A stretch of 64,000 nucleotides of DNA from Collimonas humicola (GCF_018304945.1 NZ_JAGQEE010000001.1:1302001-1366000); one strand, 5' to 3'. Positions 46,696 to 56,899 are shown, numbered from the stretch's first letter. Notes: generated by a model from the letters alone, not told the origin. Made by a program: numbers and translations.

Positions 46696-46851
46696 TGGCT
46701 ATCGCTCATTGGCTATCTAGGTGACGGTGAAGGCAAGTTGCCTGATTGCGATGACAACGTTTTATCGCTGTCACGATTGGAGCCGTCGGGGCCAGCCAAT
46801 TGGCCATCTCGTTTATACTCGGCTTTATTTGCTTACACATGACTATCCATA

Positions 46852-47706
46852 ATGCGACCTGAGACACGTTTTGAAAGTTCCGCCAGCTACGTTGCCACCG
46901 ACGACCTGAAACTAGCCGTTAACGCCGCGCTGACGCTGCAAAGGCCGTTGCTGATCAAGGGCGAGCCGGGCACCGGCAAAACCATGCTGGCGGAAGAAGT
47001 GGCCGCCGCGCTCGACATGCCTTTGATGCAATGGCATATCAAATCGACCACGAAAGCCCAGCAAGGCCTGTACGAATACGATGCCGTGTCGCGCCTGCGC
47101 GATTCCCAGCTGGGCGACGCCAGGGTCAAGGACATCCACAACTACATCGTCAAGGGCGTCCTGTGGCAGGCGTTCAACGCAGACGAACAAGTGGTGCTGC
47201 TGATTGATGAGATAGACAAAGCGGACATCGAGTTCCCCAACGATTTGTTGCGCGAGCTCGACCGTATGGAATTTTACGTCTACGAAACACGTGAAATGGT
47301 GCGCGCCAAGCATCGGCCGCTGGTGATCATCACCTCCAACAATGAAAAAGAACTGCCGGACGCCTTCCTGCGCCGCTGTTTTTTCCATTACATCAAGTTT
47401 CCGGACAAGGCGACCATGCAGGAGATCGTCAATGTACACTTCCCGCATCTGAAAAAGGATTTGCTGGCGCAGGCGCTGGAGACCTTTTACCAGGTGCGCG
47501 ATGTGGCCGGCCTGAAAAAGAAGCCGTCCACCTCCGAACTGCTCGACTGGCTCAAGCTGCTGCTGGCGGAAGACATTCCGCCGGAAGCGCTGCACAGCAG
47601 CGACGCCAAGGCCGTGGTGCCGCCCTTGCATGGCGCCCTGCTGAAGAACGAACAAGATGTGCATCTGTTCGAGCGCCTGGTTTTCATGGCAAGAAAGAAC
47701 CGGTAA
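46852..47706 (+). CDS. MoxR-family AAA+ ATPase
   Basis: 284 residues. Walker A is GEPGTGKT (37-44), Walker B is LLIDEID, sensor 1 is IITSNNEKELPDAFLRR. The short form without added domains is of the MoxR type that works with a VWA protein to mature or unfold metalloprotein targets. Such a partner is encoded 27 bases downstream. The target is not apparent here. Confidence 0.9.
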   Translation: MRPETRFESSASYVATDDLKLAVNAALTLQRPLLIKGEPGTGKTMLAEEVAAALDMPLMQWHIKSTTKAQQGLYEYDAVSRLRDSQLGDARVKDIHNYIVKGVLWQAFNADEQVVLLIDEIDKADIEFPNDLLRELDRMEFYVYETREMVRAKHRPLVIITSNNEKELPDAFLRRCFFHYIKFPDKATMQEIVNVHFPHLKKDLLAQALETFYQVRDVAGLKKKPSTSELLDWLKLLLAEDIPPEALHSSDAKAVVPPLHGALLKNEQDVHLFERLVFMARKNR

Positions 47707-47733
47707 TCGGATGGATAAGCGCGAACAACCAAG

Positions 47734-48903
47734 ATGCTGATCGATTTCTTCTTCACCTTGAAAGACGCCAGGATTCCGGTGTCGATCAAGGAATTCCTGA
47801 TCCTTCTGGAAGCACTGCAAAAGAAGGTCATTTCACCGACGCTGGATAATTTCTATTATCTGGCGCGCACTACGCTGGTCAAGGACGAAGCCCACTTCGA
47901 CAAGTTCGACCAGGCTTTCGGCCGCTATTTCAAAGGCATCCAGACCATCTTTGAAAAGAACGCCGAAATCCCGCTGGACTGGCTGGTGCAGCGCATGAAG
48001 CGCGAGCTGTCGCCGGAACAGCTGGCGCAGCTGGAAAAATTCGGCTACGACAAGCTGATGGACCGCCTCAAGGAGTTGTTGGAAGAGCAAAAAGGCCGGC
48101 ACGAAGGCGGCAACAAATGGATAGGCACCGGCGGCACATCGCCGTTCGGCCACGGCGGCGCCAATCCCGAAGGGATCCGCATCGGCGGCAGCGGCGGCAA
48201 CCGCACCGCGGTCAAGGTGTGGGATGCGCGCGCCTATCGCGACTATGACGATGAGCGCGAGCTGGGCACGCGCAACATTAAGGTCGCCCTGCGCCGCCTG
48301 CGCAAGTTCGCGCGCGAAGGCATCGCCGAAGAACTGGCGCTGGACGACACCATCCGCGCCACTGCCAACAACGCCGGCTACCTCGATATCAAGATGCGGC
48401 CGGAGCGCAAGAACAACATCAAGGTGCTGATGCTGCTGGACGTCGGCGGCACCATGGACGACCACATCGCCCGCACCGAAGAACTGTTCAGCGCGGCCAA
48501 GGCCGAATTCAAGAACATGGAATTCTTCTATTTCCACAATTGCGTTTATGACTACGTGTGGAAAAACAACCAGCGCCGCCATGCCGAACGTTTCCCGACC
48601 TGGGACATCCTGCGCAAGTACACGCCGGACACCAAGCTGATCTTTGTCGGCGACGCCACCATGAGTCCTTACGAAATCCTGCAGCCCGGCGGCTCGGTCG
48701 AATACAACAACGAGGAAGCCGGCGCCGAGTGGCTGCAGCGCTTCACCCGCGCCTTCCCCAAGTTCATCTGGCTCAATCCCGAGCCTGAAGGCTTGTGGCA
48801 GTACCGGCAATCGGTGGAAGTGATCCGGCAGTTGATGAGCAACCGCATGTTTCCGGTGACCATGGACGGCCTGGAACGCGGCATGCGACTGCTAAGCAAA
48901 TGA
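47734..48903 (+). CDS. VWA/CoxE-like partner of the MoxR ATPase
   Basis: 389 residues. The N-terminal ~200 residues are helical and charged, with a Gly-rich linker (TGGTSPFGHGGANPEG). The C-terminal half is a von Willebrand A fold starting at IKVLMLLDVGGTMDDH. The metal-site motif is D-V-G-G-T, a variant of the classical D-x-S-x-S. Cytoplasmic. MoxR-VWA pairs act together as chaperone systems, and the tight spacing supports this. Confidence 0.88.
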   Translation: MLIDFFFTLKDARIPVSIKEFLILLEALQKKVISPTLDNFYYLARTTLVKDEAHFDKFDQAFGRYFKGIQTIFEKNAEIPLDWLVQRMKRELSPEQLAQLEKFGYDKLMDRLKELLEEQKGRHEGGNKWIGTGGTSPFGHGGANPEGIRIGGSGGNRTAVKVWDARAYRDYDDERELGTRNIKVALRRLRKFAREGIAEELALDDTIRATANNAGYLDIKMRPERKNNIKVLMLLDVGGTMDDHIARTEELFSAAKAEFKNMEFFYFHNCVYDYVWKNNQRRHAERFPTWDILRKYTPDTKLIFVGDATMSPYEILQPGGSVEYNNEEAGAEWLQRFTRAFPKFIWLNPEPEGLWQYRQSVEVIRQLMSNRMFPVTMDGLERGMRLLSK

Positions 48904-48926
48904 GCCAATAAACAGATAAGCAGGTG

Positions 48927-48949
48927 AAAATCGCCCCGCCGGCGGTTTT
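48927..48949. terminator. Bidirectional terminator
   Basis: AAAATCGCC and GGCGGTTTT pair over nine positions (one T-G) around five bases. It lies between the convergent VWA and pseudo-receiver genes and has A- and T-runs suited to both directions. Confidence 0.65.
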
Positions 48950-48963
48950 CCCTGTGCTGCCTC

Positions 48964-49809
48964 TTAAACTCGGTCCCGCATCGACAGGAACTTGCCCAGC
49001 GCCAGCAGGATTTGCGGCTGCTCCAGGTGGCGGTTCAGAAAGCCGTCGCATCCCGCCTCGCTGGCCCGCACCTGATCGTAGGCGAAATCTTTATCGCTCA
49101 GAAAAACCACGGCTATCCGCGTATTCTCATGCTGACGCTTGATCGTGCTGCACAGCTCGTAGGGATCGATCTGCGCCAGCCTGGGGTTGATCAGCACCAC
49201 GGAAATGCTGAGCCGCGTGTAAACCTCCTCCGCGGCATCCAGGCTGCCGGCCCACTCCACCGGCACCACGTGATGCGCCATAGCCATCGCCAGGTCATCG
49301 CGAAAGGTCGATTGATTATCGATCACCAGGATGCGGTCGCTTTGCGGCGCCTTGTTGCGCATGCGCTCGTATTCCTGCGGATCTGTCAGGTCGAGGTCGA
49401 GACGTTCGCGCCGGCGCCGCTCAGGCACGTTGTTCACCAGCGCGGCATCGGCAGGATTCTGCTTGGCCAGCATGATCAGGCGCCGCTCCATCAGGATATC
49501 CAGCGCGTCGAACAGCTTGAGCCAGCGGATCGGCCGCTCGACATTGGCAAACGGCAGATCCACATGCGGCGTGCCGACCAGCAGCGCCGGCCGCAAATTG
49601 TTCGGCTCCATGTCGGCCAGCATCGCCAGCGCTTTCAGATCGTCGGAATTGACCAGATACAGGTCCGGCTCCTGCAGGCTGTCTGCGAATAAGCGAAAAT
49701 ACTGCTTCTGGCGATTTTGCTCGACCGAGAATGTGGCATCGAAAATATTAATTTCGCGCGCGGAAAAGCCGATGAAGCGAATGGCGAATGGTGCGTTATG
49801 ATTTTTCAT
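48964..49809 (-). CDS. Protein with C-terminal pseudo-receiver domain
   Basis: 281 residues from the ATG at 49809; a GTG-type extension to 49839 is possible. The N-terminal ~150 residues (opening FAIRFIGFSAREINIFDATF) form a domain I do not recognise, possibly another degenerate receiver. From RILVIDNQSTF to the end is a receiver-like domain, but the phosphoacceptor is Asn (VVLINPRLAQIDP) and the conserved Lys is replaced by Arg. It has no DNA-binding or enzymatic output domain. A phosphorylation-independent protein-interaction role is likely. Confidence 0.7.
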   Translation of the reverse strand: MKNHNAPFAIRFIGFSAREINIFDATFSVEQNRQKQYFRLFADSLQEPDLYLVNSDDLKALAMLADMEPNNLRPALLVGTPHVDLPFANVERPIRWLKLFDALDILMERRLIMLAKQNPADAALVNNVPERRRRERLDLDLTDPQEYERMRNKAPQSDRILVIDNQSTFRDDLAMAMAHHVVPVEWAGSLDAAEEVYTRLSISVVLINPRLAQIDPYELCSTIKRQHENTRIAVVFLSDKDFAYDQVRASEAGCDGFLNRHLEQPQILLALGKFLSMRDRV

Positions 49810-50148
49810 TTTTGTATGCCCCCCTGTTGCGCGAATCACGACAGATCATCATAGCAGCGTCTTTATTTAGCTTTTATTTTTATCAACATACTGTACAAAA
49901 ACAACAACATTCCATTTCCAGACACCAACAAAATTGGCGCTAGGCCCAGGCGCAGGCCTCTACTTGGCTGCCGCGGGATGATGCACGACAGCATGCAACT
50001 CCCATGCCGGACCACCCATACGTTTATTGCAAGCGCACATTGTGCCCGCCCCGGCTGCTTTTTCATTAGAATGCGGTCAGGATATTAACCAGCAATCCCG
50101 AATTTAGTTGCAAATTAACAATATTTTACATTTACCTGAACCGACTGA
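49810..50148. other. Intergenic promoter region before parE
   Basis: About 340 bases, AT-rich at both ends, between divergent genes. Nothing beyond likely promoters is seen; no RNA gene or repeat stood out. Confidence 0.5.
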
Positions 50149-52137
50149 ATGGCAACCAAAAAATCATCGCAATCTGACTATAGCGAATCATCGATCCGTG
50201 TACTGAAGGGCCTGGAACCGGTCAAGCAACGCCCGGGCATGTACACCCGCACCGAAAATCCGCTGCATATCATTCAGGAAGTGATCGACAATGCCTCGGA
50301 CGAAGCGCTCGGCGGATATTGCAAGAATATCCTGGTGACCCTGAATACCGACGGCAGCGTCAGCGTCGAGGACGATGGCCGCGGCATCCCGGTCGGCATG
50401 CATCCGGAAGAGAAAGTGCCGACGGTGGAAATCGTGTTCACCCGCCTGCACGCCGGCGGCAAGTTCGACAAGGGCAGCGGCGGCGCCTACTCCTTTTCCG
50501 GCGGCCTGCATGGCGTCGGCGTCTCGGTCACCAACGCCCTCTCCTCGCGCTTGGAGATTACGGTGTGGCGTGAAGCGGGCGTGCACCACATGGTGTTTGC
50601 CGATGGCGACGTGATTGAGAAGCTCAAGTCTCGCCCGCTCGGCCGCGACGACAAGAAATCCGGCACCCGCGTCACCGCCTGGCCGAATCCGAAATACTTC
50701 GATTCGCCGGCCATCTCGCAGCCGGAACTGCAGCGCCTGCTGCGCTCCAAGGCAGTGCTGCTGCCGGGCGTCAAGGTGACGCTGCTGAACGCCAAGACTG
50801 GCGACAGCCAGACCTGGCAATACGACCAGGGCTTGCGCGGCTACCTGATGGAATCGCTGGCGCAATCCTCGAATGCCGAGCCGCTGATTCCGCTGTTCGA
50901 AGGCGAGCAATACGCCAATGCCGACGCCGAAGGCTTCGCCGAGGGTGAAGGCGCGGCATGGGTGGTGGCCTGGACCGAAGACGGCGCCATCGTGCGTGAA
51001 TCCTATGTCAACCTGATCCCTACCTCGGCCGGCGGCACGCACGAATCCGGCTTGCGCGAAGGCTTGTTCGGCGCCGTCAAGAGCTTCGTCGAAATGCACT
51101 CGCTGCTGCCCAAGGGTGTCAAGCTGTTGCCGGAAGACGTGTTTGCGCGCGTCTCCTTCGTCTTGTCGGCCAAGGTGCTGGACCCGCAGTTCCAGGGCCA
51201 GATCAAGGAACGCCTCAATTCTCGCGATGCAGTGCGGCTGGTCTCGACCTATACCCGGCCGGCGCTGGAGCTATGGCTGAACCAGCACGTCGAATACGGC
51301 AAGAAGCTGGCCGACCTGGTCATCAAACAGGCTCAGAACCGCCTGCGCTCGGCGCAAAAAGTCGAGAAGAAGAAATCTTCCGGCGTCGCCGTCTTGCCGG
51401 GCAAGCTGACCGATTGCGAATCCAGCGACATCACCCGCAATGAACTGTTCCTGGTCGAGGGCGATTCCGCCGGCGGCTCGGCGAAAATGGGCCGCGACAA
51501 GGAATTCCAGGCGATCCTGCCCTTGCGCGGCAAGGTCTTGAACTCCTGGGAAACCGAACGCGACCGCTTGTTCGCCAACAATGAAATCCATGACATCGCG
51601 GTCGCCATCGGCGTCGATCCGCACAGCAAGGGCGACACCATCGATTTCAGCGGCCTGCGTTACGGCAAGATCTGCATCCTGTCCGATGCCGACGTCGACG
51701 GCTCGCACATCCAGGTGCTGCTGCTGACCCTGTTCTTCCGCCATTTCCCGCAACTGATCGACCGCGGCAACATCTGCATCGCGCGGCCGCCGCTGTACCG
51801 GGTCGATGCCCCGGCGCGCGGCAAGAAGCCGGCGCAAAAGATCTACGCCCTGGATGACGGCGAACTGGAGGCCATCGAAGATAAATTGCGCAAGGATGGC
51901 GTCAAGGATACGGCCTGGTCGATCTCGCGCTTCAAAGGCCTGGGTGAGATGAACGCCGAGCAGCTGTGGGAAACCACGATGAATCCGGACACGCGTCGCC
52001 TGTTGCCGGTCTCGCTCGGCAATTTCGACCTGGACGCATCGGAAAACCGCTTCAACATGCTGATGGGCAAAGGCGAAGCGGCAGCCCGGCGCGCCTGGAT
52101 TGAAGAACACGGGAACGAGGCCGAGGCAGATATCTGA
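50149..52137 (+). CDS. parE: DNA topoisomerase IV subunit B
   Basis: 662 residues. The GHKL ATPase part has EVIDNASDEALGG, DDGRGIPVGMHP and GGLHGVGVSVTNALS. The Toprim part has the catalytic Glu in LVEGDSAGGSAK and SDADVDGSHIQ, and GLGEMN-x-EQLWETTMNP near the C-terminus. Absence of the extra GyrB insert and pairing with parC downstream identify ParE rather than GyrB. It supplies ATPase and Toprim functions for decatenating daughter chromosomes. Confidence 0.96.
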   Translation: MATKKSSQSDYSESSIRVLKGLEPVKQRPGMYTRTENPLHIIQEVIDNASDEALGGYCKNILVTLNTDGSVSVEDDGRGIPVGMHPEEKVPTVEIVFTRLHAGGKFDKGSGGAYSFSGGLHGVGVSVTNALSSRLEITVWREAGVHHMVFADGDVIEKLKSRPLGRDDKKSGTRVTAWPNPKYFDSPAISQPELQRLLRSKAVLLPGVKVTLLNAKTGDSQTWQYDQGLRGYLMESLAQSSNAEPLIPLFEGEQYANADAEGFAEGEGAAWVVAWTEDGAIVRESYVNLIPTSAGGTHESGLREGLFGAVKSFVEMHSLLPKGVKLLPEDVFARVSFVLSAKVLDPQFQGQIKERLNSRDAVRLVSTYTRPALELWLNQHVEYGKKLADLVIKQAQNRLRSAQKVEKKKSSGVAVLPGKLTDCESSDITRNELFLVEGDSAGGSAKMGRDKEFQAILPLRGKVLNSWETERDRLFANNEIHDIAVAIGVDPHSKGDTIDFSGLRYGKICILSDADVDGSHIQVLLLTLFFRHFPQLIDRGNICIARPPLYRVDAPARGKKPAQKIYALDDGELEAIEDKLRKDGVKDTAWSISRFKGLGEMNAEQLWETTMNPDTRRLLPVSLGNFDLDASENRFNMLMGKGEAAARRAWIEEHGNEAEADI

Positions 52138-52461
52138 GTGCAGCCGCAAGATATGTTACGGATGCTACGGATGTCAGGAGATGGCAAAATTGGTAACAAT
52201 TTTACCGTCGGCCATCGGTAACGGCGAAACGTATTATCATGGGCACTGTTTTGAGATTCATTAGCCACGCCCCGGCGCGCCGGGGCGCCAGCGCTCAACC
52301 GATCTTCCATGTAGTCGCGTCCCTGCAGCAGCATGGGCAGCCGCCTTGTCCATGCGCGTGAGTTTTACCGCAGTTCACACATGAACTTGCCAACACAAAG
52401 GATATTGCTTTTAATGAAACGCCGTCATGCCGTACGCCCGAAACTTGGCCAGCAGTCATAG
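52138..52461. other. Gap between parE and slt with a GC palindrome
   Basis: No gene supported. An 18-bp palindrome (GCCCCGGCGCGCCGGGGC, 52269-52286) could form a strong hairpin, but no T-run follows. A 26-codon reading at 52381-52461 ends directly before the slt ATG and has no clear ribosome site. Confidence 0.45.
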
Positions 52462-53322
52462 ATGAACCTGCTTCGCCATCGTTTGGGCCGGCTCCTCGCC
52501 GCCACTTTGCTGACGTTCGCAATGCTGACCTCGGTCACCAGCGCGCGCGCGGATATTTTCGGCTATATCGATGCCGAAGGCATGGGCCATTTTTCGACTG
52601 AAAAACTGGATGAGCGCTACCAGCTGTTCATGCGCGGCGACGGCGCTTTCGATTCCTCCCAGCTCAGCGGCAAGGGCCAGAAGCCGCTCGATCCGGCAGT
52701 GCGCGACAGCGCCCTGTTCCGTTATCTGTCGCAGCATCCCAACCTGAAAAAATACGAACCGCTGGTGAACCAGGCAGCGCAAGAGTTTGCCCTCGATCCT
52801 GCCTTGCTGAAGGCGGTGATGGCAGCCGAGTCTGGATTCAACCCCGGCGCCGTATCGCCCAAAGGCGCAATCGGCCTGATGCAGATCATGCCGTCCACCG
52901 CCGAACGCTACGGCCTCACCGGCGACAAGAAAAAGCCGGTCGAGCAGAAACTCACCGACCCGCGCACTAATATCCGCCTGGGCGCGCGCTATCTGCGCGA
53001 CCTGCTCAAGCTCTATCCGGCCCAGCAAGAGCTGGTCATCGCCTCTTATAATGCCGGCGAAGGCGCGGTGCAAAAGTACAAGAACCAGGTGCCCCCCTAT
53101 CCGGAAACCCGCAATTACGTGCAGCTGGTGCGGCAGTTTTATCAGCTGTACCAGCCAGCCCTGGCCAGATCTGGCGGCAATGGCGGCAACGGCCTGAAAC
53201 GTATCCAGCTGGTGATTCCCGGCCGCCGCAGCATGCCGGCCGACATCGCGCCGGCGCCTGCCGCCAGCCTGATTCCGCCAGCCGCGGCGCTGCCTGCAGC
53301 GCCAACCCCTTTCATCGAATAA
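52462..53322 (+). CDS. Periplasmic lytic transglycosylase (SLT domain)
   Basis: 286 residues with a signal peptide ending at ARA-D. Residues 31-58 resemble the short DUF4124-like segment often seen before SLT domains. The SLT domain (about 100-220) has catalytic E123 in [11 protein letters not shown], then [18 protein letters not shown] and [10 protein letters not shown], all hallmark segments. A proline/alanine-rich tail ends the protein. It cleaves the MurNAc-GlcNAc bond of peptidoglycan. It sits between parE and parC, all plus strand. Confidence 0.92.
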   Translation: MNLLRHRLGRLLAATLLTFAMLTSVTSARADIFGYIDAEGMGHFSTEKLDERYQLFMRGDGAFDSSQLSGKGQKPLDPAVRDSALFRYLSQHPNLKKYEPLVNQAAQEFALDPALLKAVMAAESGFNPGAVSPKGAIGLMQIMPSTAERYGLTGDKKKPVEQKLTDPRTNIRLGARYLRDLLKLYPAQQELVIASYNAGEGAVQKYKNQVPPYPETRNYVQLVRQFYQLYQPALARSGGNGGNGLKRIQLVIPGRRSMPADIAPAPAASLIPPAAALPAAPTPFIE

Positions 53323-53359
53323 CTGCCCGAATAACAGCCCGAATCATTCACGACTCTCC

Positions 53360-55681
53360 ATGACCGACCAAAACGATCTGTTTGCAACACCAGATGCACC
53401 AACTCCGGACGCTGAATCTTTAACCCTTGCCACCTTTGCCGAACGCGCCTATCTCGACTACGCCATTTCGGTAGTCAAAGGCCGCGCCTTGCCGGACGTC
53501 TCCGACGGCCAGAAACCGGTGCAGCGCCGCATCCTGTACGCGATGAGCGAACTCGGCCTGAACGCCGCCGCCAAGCCGCGTAAATCGGCGTTGGTGGTGG
53601 GCGACGTACTGGGCAAGCTGCATCCGCACGGCGACCAGTCGGTGTATGACGCGCTGGTGCGCATGACCCAGGATTTCTCGCTGCGCTACCCATTGGTCGA
53701 CGGCCAGGGCAATTTCGGCTCGCGCGATGGCGACGGCGCGGCGGCGATGCGTTATACCGAAGCACGCCTGACGCCGATCGCCCGGCTGCTGCTGGAAGAA
53801 ATCGACATGGGCACGGTCGATTTCCAGCCTAACTACGACGGCTCCACCGAAGAACCGAAACTGCTGCCGGCACGCCTGCCCTTCGTCCTGCTGAACGGCG
53901 CCTCGGGTATCGCGGTGGGCCTGGCCACGGAAATTCCATCGCACAATTTGCAGGAAGTGGCCAAGGCCGCGGTTGCCCTGATCCGCAATCCGGCGCTGAG
54001 CCATGCCGAACTGATGCAAATCATCCCAGGCCCGGACTTTCCGGGCGGCGGCCAGATCATCACCTCGGCGACGGCGATTTCCGAGATGTACGAAAGCGGC
54101 CGCGGCAGCCTGAAAGTGCGCGCCACCTGGAAAATCGAAGACCTGGCGCGCGGCCAGTGGCAGGCAGTCGTTACCGAATTGCCGCCGGGCGCGTCATCGC
54201 AAAAGATCCTGGAAGAAATCGAGGAACTGACCAATCCGAAAATCAAGCTCGGCAAGAAAACCCTGACGCCTGACCAGATCGCGCTCAAGACTTCCATCCT
54301 GTCGGTGCTGGACACGGTGCGCGACGAATCGGGCCGCGATGCGCCGGTGCGCCTGGTGTTCGAGCCGAAGTCGAAGAACCTGGACCAGACCGAATTCACC
54401 AACATGCTGCTGGCCCACACCTCGCTGGAAAGCAGCGCCTCGATCAACCTGGTGATGATAGGCGGCGATGGCCGGCCGCGCCAGAAGGGCCTGGGCGTGA
54501 TCCTGCGCGAGTGGATCAGCTTCCGCTTCGTCACTGTCACGCGGCGTTCGCAATTCAAGCTGCAAAAGATCGACGACCGTATCCACATCCTGGAAGGCCG
54601 CGAAGCGATCCTGCTCAATATCGACAAGGTGATCAAGCTGATCCGCGAATCGGATGAGCCGAAGCCGGCGCTGATCGCCGCCTTCAACCTGTCGGACCGC
54701 CAGGCGGAAGACATCCTTGAAATCCGCCTGCGCCAGCTGGCGCGCCTGGAAGCAATCAAGATCCAGCAGGAACTGGCCGAGCTGCGCAGCGAAAAAGCCA
54801 CGCTGCAAGACCTGCTCGACAATCCGGCATCGATGAAGCGCCTGATCATCAAGGAAATCGAAGCCGACCAGAAACAGTTCGGCGATGCCCGCCGCACCCT
54901 GATCGAAGCGGCCGAAAAAGCGGTAGTCGAAACCAAGATCGTCGACGAGCCGGTGACCGTCATCATTTCGCAAAAGGGCTGGGTGCGGGCACGCACCGGC
55001 CACGGCCATGACGCCAGCCAGTTCGGCTTCAAGGCCGGCGACGCCTTGTACGGCGCATTCGAATGCCGCACAGTCGACAACCTGCTGGCCTTCGGTTCCA
55101 ACGGCCGCATCTATTCGGTGTCGGTCGCGACCCTGCCGAACGCGCGCGGCGACGGCGTCCCGATCACCACCCTGATCGACCTCGCCAACGGCAGCAGCAT
55201 CCTGCACTACTTCGCCGGTCCGCTGGACACCGTCTTGCTGCTGGCCAGCTCCGGCGGTTACGGCTTCACCGCCAAGCTCGGCGACATGCTCAGCCGGGTC
55301 AAGGCCGGCAAAGCCTACGTCACGCTGGACGACGGCGACCTGCCGCTGCCGCCGCAAGCGCTGAGCAGCACCGCCAGCGCCATCGCCTGCCTGTCGGAAA
55401 AAGGCCGTTTGCTGGTGTTTGGACTGGATGAATGCAAGACGCTCAGCAATGGCGGCCGCGGCGTGATCCTGATGGAACTGGAGGCCAACGAGAAGCTGCT
55501 GGCAGCGCAACCGATCAGCCAGCGCGGCGTGCTGGTGACCGGCGTCGGCCGCGGCGGCAAAGCCCAGCAGGTAGCGTTGTCGGCATCCGGCCTGGCGCCG
55601 CATATCGGCAAACGCGCCCGCAAGGGGAAACTGCTGGAATCGAAACTGAAACCGCTCACTCTCACGCCCGTGACGCCATAG
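53360..55681 (+). CDS. parC: DNA topoisomerase IV subunit A
   Basis: 773 residues. Catalytic Tyr132 is in [10 protein letters not shown]. The quinolone region reads [12 protein letters not shown], so Gln93 occupies the position of E. coli Ser80 and Asp97 that of Glu84. [18 protein letters not shown] and IPSHNLQEV are further ParC segments. The C-terminal ~250 residues are a shortened beta-pinwheel, and no canonical GyrA box was seen. It cuts and rejoins DNA in the ParC2E2 enzyme with ParE encoded upstream. Confidence 0.96.
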   Translation: MTDQNDLFATPDAPTPDAESLTLATFAERAYLDYAISVVKGRALPDVSDGQKPVQRRILYAMSELGLNAAAKPRKSALVVGDVLGKLHPHGDQSVYDALVRMTQDFSLRYPLVDGQGNFGSRDGDGAAAMRYTEARLTPIARLLLEEIDMGTVDFQPNYDGSTEEPKLLPARLPFVLLNGASGIAVGLATEIPSHNLQEVAKAAVALIRNPALSHAELMQIIPGPDFPGGGQIITSATAISEMYESGRGSLKVRATWKIEDLARGQWQAVVTELPPGASSQKILEEIEELTNPKIKLGKKTLTPDQIALKTSILSVLDTVRDESGRDAPVRLVFEPKSKNLDQTEFTNMLLAHTSLESSASINLVMIGGDGRPRQKGLGVILREWISFRFVTVTRRSQFKLQKIDDRIHILEGREAILLNIDKVIKLIRESDEPKPALIAAFNLSDRQAEDILEIRLRQLARLEAIKIQQELAELRSEKATLQDLLDNPASMKRLIIKEIEADQKQFGDARRTLIEAAEKAVVETKIVDEPVTVIISQKGWVRARTGHGHDASQFGFKAGDALYGAFECRTVDNLLAFGSNGRIYSVSVATLPNARGDGVPITTLIDLANGSSILHYFAGPLDTVLLLASSGGYGFTAKLGDMLSRVKAGKAYVTLDDGDLPLPPQALSSTASAIACLSEKGRLLVFGLDECKTLSNGGRGVILMELEANEKLLAAQPISQRGVLVTGVGRGGKAQQVALSASGLAPHIGKRARKGKLLESKLKPLTLTPVTP

Positions 55682-55720
55682 CCCAATCCTGACAAGGCAG
55701 CCGATTTCCGGCTCCCGCAC

Positions 55721-55800
55721 AAAAATGGGGTCAGCAAAAATGGGGTCAGAGTCGAATTATTAAATTCGACTCTGACCCCATTTTATTCTGACCCCATTTT
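55721..55800. repeat. Nested REP-like palindrome after parC
   Basis: The inner stem pairs AAAATGGGGTCAGAGTCGAATT (55737-55758, quoted here as its two halves AAAATGGGGTC + AGAGTCGAATT) with 55763-55784 over 22 bp around ATTA. An outer pair (AAAATGGGGTCAG at 55722-55734 with 55788-55800) adds 13 bp. The GGGGTCAG core thus occurs four times in alternating orientation. It lies between convergent parC and ltaE, so it could also end transcription in both directions. The form is that of a mobile REP/BIME-type element. Confidence 0.8.
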
Positions 55801-55834
55801 ATTTCTGCGTGATATCGAGAGTTGGATTAGATAC

Positions 55835-56899
55835 TCAGACGCACAAGCTGCGCAGCTCAGCGGCAAACCGCTCTACCGTCTCTTGCTGTGTATCCCAGGC
55901 GCACATCAAGCGGCAGCCGCCGGCGCCGATAAATTGATAGAACTTCCAGCCGCGCGCGCGCATGGCCTTGGCGGCGTGGTCCGGCAGTTCGGCAAAGACG
56001 GCATTCCCCTGCGGTTCAAACAGCACCTTGACGCCGGCGATGTCGAGCAGGCGCTGGTGCAGCAGCGCGGCCATGGCATTGGCGTGGCGCGCATTGCGCA
56101 GCCAGACGTCGTTGTCGAGCAAACCCAGCCATGGCGCGGATATGAACCGCATCTTGGAGGCCAGCTGGCCGGCCTGTTTGACGCGATAGGCGAAATCCTC
56201 GGCCAGCTTCTTATCGAAGAACACCACCACTTCGCCGACCGGCAAGCCGTTCTTGGTGCCGCCGAAGCACAGCACGTCGACGCCGGCACGCCAGGTGATT
56301 TCAGAAGGATGCACATCCAGCGCCGCTACGGCGTTGGCGAAACGCGCGCCGTCCATATGCACCCGCAGCTGGCGGCGCTTGGCGATCGCGGCGATGGCGC
56401 GCACTTCTTCAACCGTGTAGACGGTGCCGACTTCGGTCGATTGCGTGATGCTCACCACTTTCGGCCGCGGGTAATGGATATCGGCGCGCTTGGTCACCAG
56501 CGCCTCGATCGCATCCGGCGTCAGCTTGCCGTTTTCACCCTTGACTGTCAGCAGCTTCGAGCCGTTGGAAAAGAACTCGGGACCGCCGCATTCATCGGTT
56601 TCGATATGCGCCAGCTCATGGCAGATCACTGAGTGATAAGACTGGCACAAGGATGCCAGCGCCAGCGAGTTGGCGGCGGTGCCGTTGAACACGAAGAAGA
56701 CGTCGCAATCGGTCTGGAACAGATCGCGCATGCGGTCACATACGCGCTGGGTCCAGGTGTCGTCGCCATAGGATGGCTCGTGACCGCTGCCGTTGCTCTT
56801 GAGCAGATATTCAAGCGCTTCGGGGCAGATGCCGGCCTGGTTATCGGAGGCAAAATGCTGCAAAGACGGCGGCAACGACGACGGCACGAGCGGTTCCAT
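55835..56899 (-). CDS. ltaE: Low-specificity L-threonine aldolase
   Basis: 354 residues from the ATG at 56899. It is a fold type I PLP enzyme of the beta-eliminating lyase family: FASDNQAGICPEAL at the start, HMDGARFANA with the PLP aspartate, and FGGTKNGLP with Lys216 as the PLP lysine. It splits threonine or allo-threonine to glycine and acetaldehyde. It follows the aminotransferase gene by 14 bases and is probably co-transcribed. The C-terminal segment with GGCRLMCAW agrees with LtaE. Confidence 0.9.
   Translation of the reverse strand: MEPLVPSSLPPSLQHFASDNQAGICPEALEYLLKSNGSGHEPSYGDDTWTQRVCDRMRDLFQTDCDVFFVFNGTAANSLALASLCQSYHSVICHELAHIETDECGGPEFFSNGSKLLTVKGENGKLTPDAIEALVTKRADIHYPRPKVVSITQSTEVGTVYTVEEVRAIAAIAKRRQLRVHMDGARFANAVAALDVHPSEITWRAGVDVLCFGGTKNGLPVGEVVVFFDKKLAEDFAYRVKQAGQLASKMRFISAPWLGLLDNDVWLRNARHANAMAALLHQRLLDIAGVKVLFEPQGNAVFAELPDHAAKAMRARGWKFYQFIGAGGCRLMCAWDTQQETVERFAAELRSLCV

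Noticed and set aside
52381-52461. 26-codon reading directly before slt as a leader peptide
   Set aside because: No ribosome site and no regulatory structure typical of attenuation. Left as part of the gap.
54194-55720. 508-codon minus-strand reading opposite parC
   Set aside because: It is a shadow of the high-GC parC gene and resembles no family.
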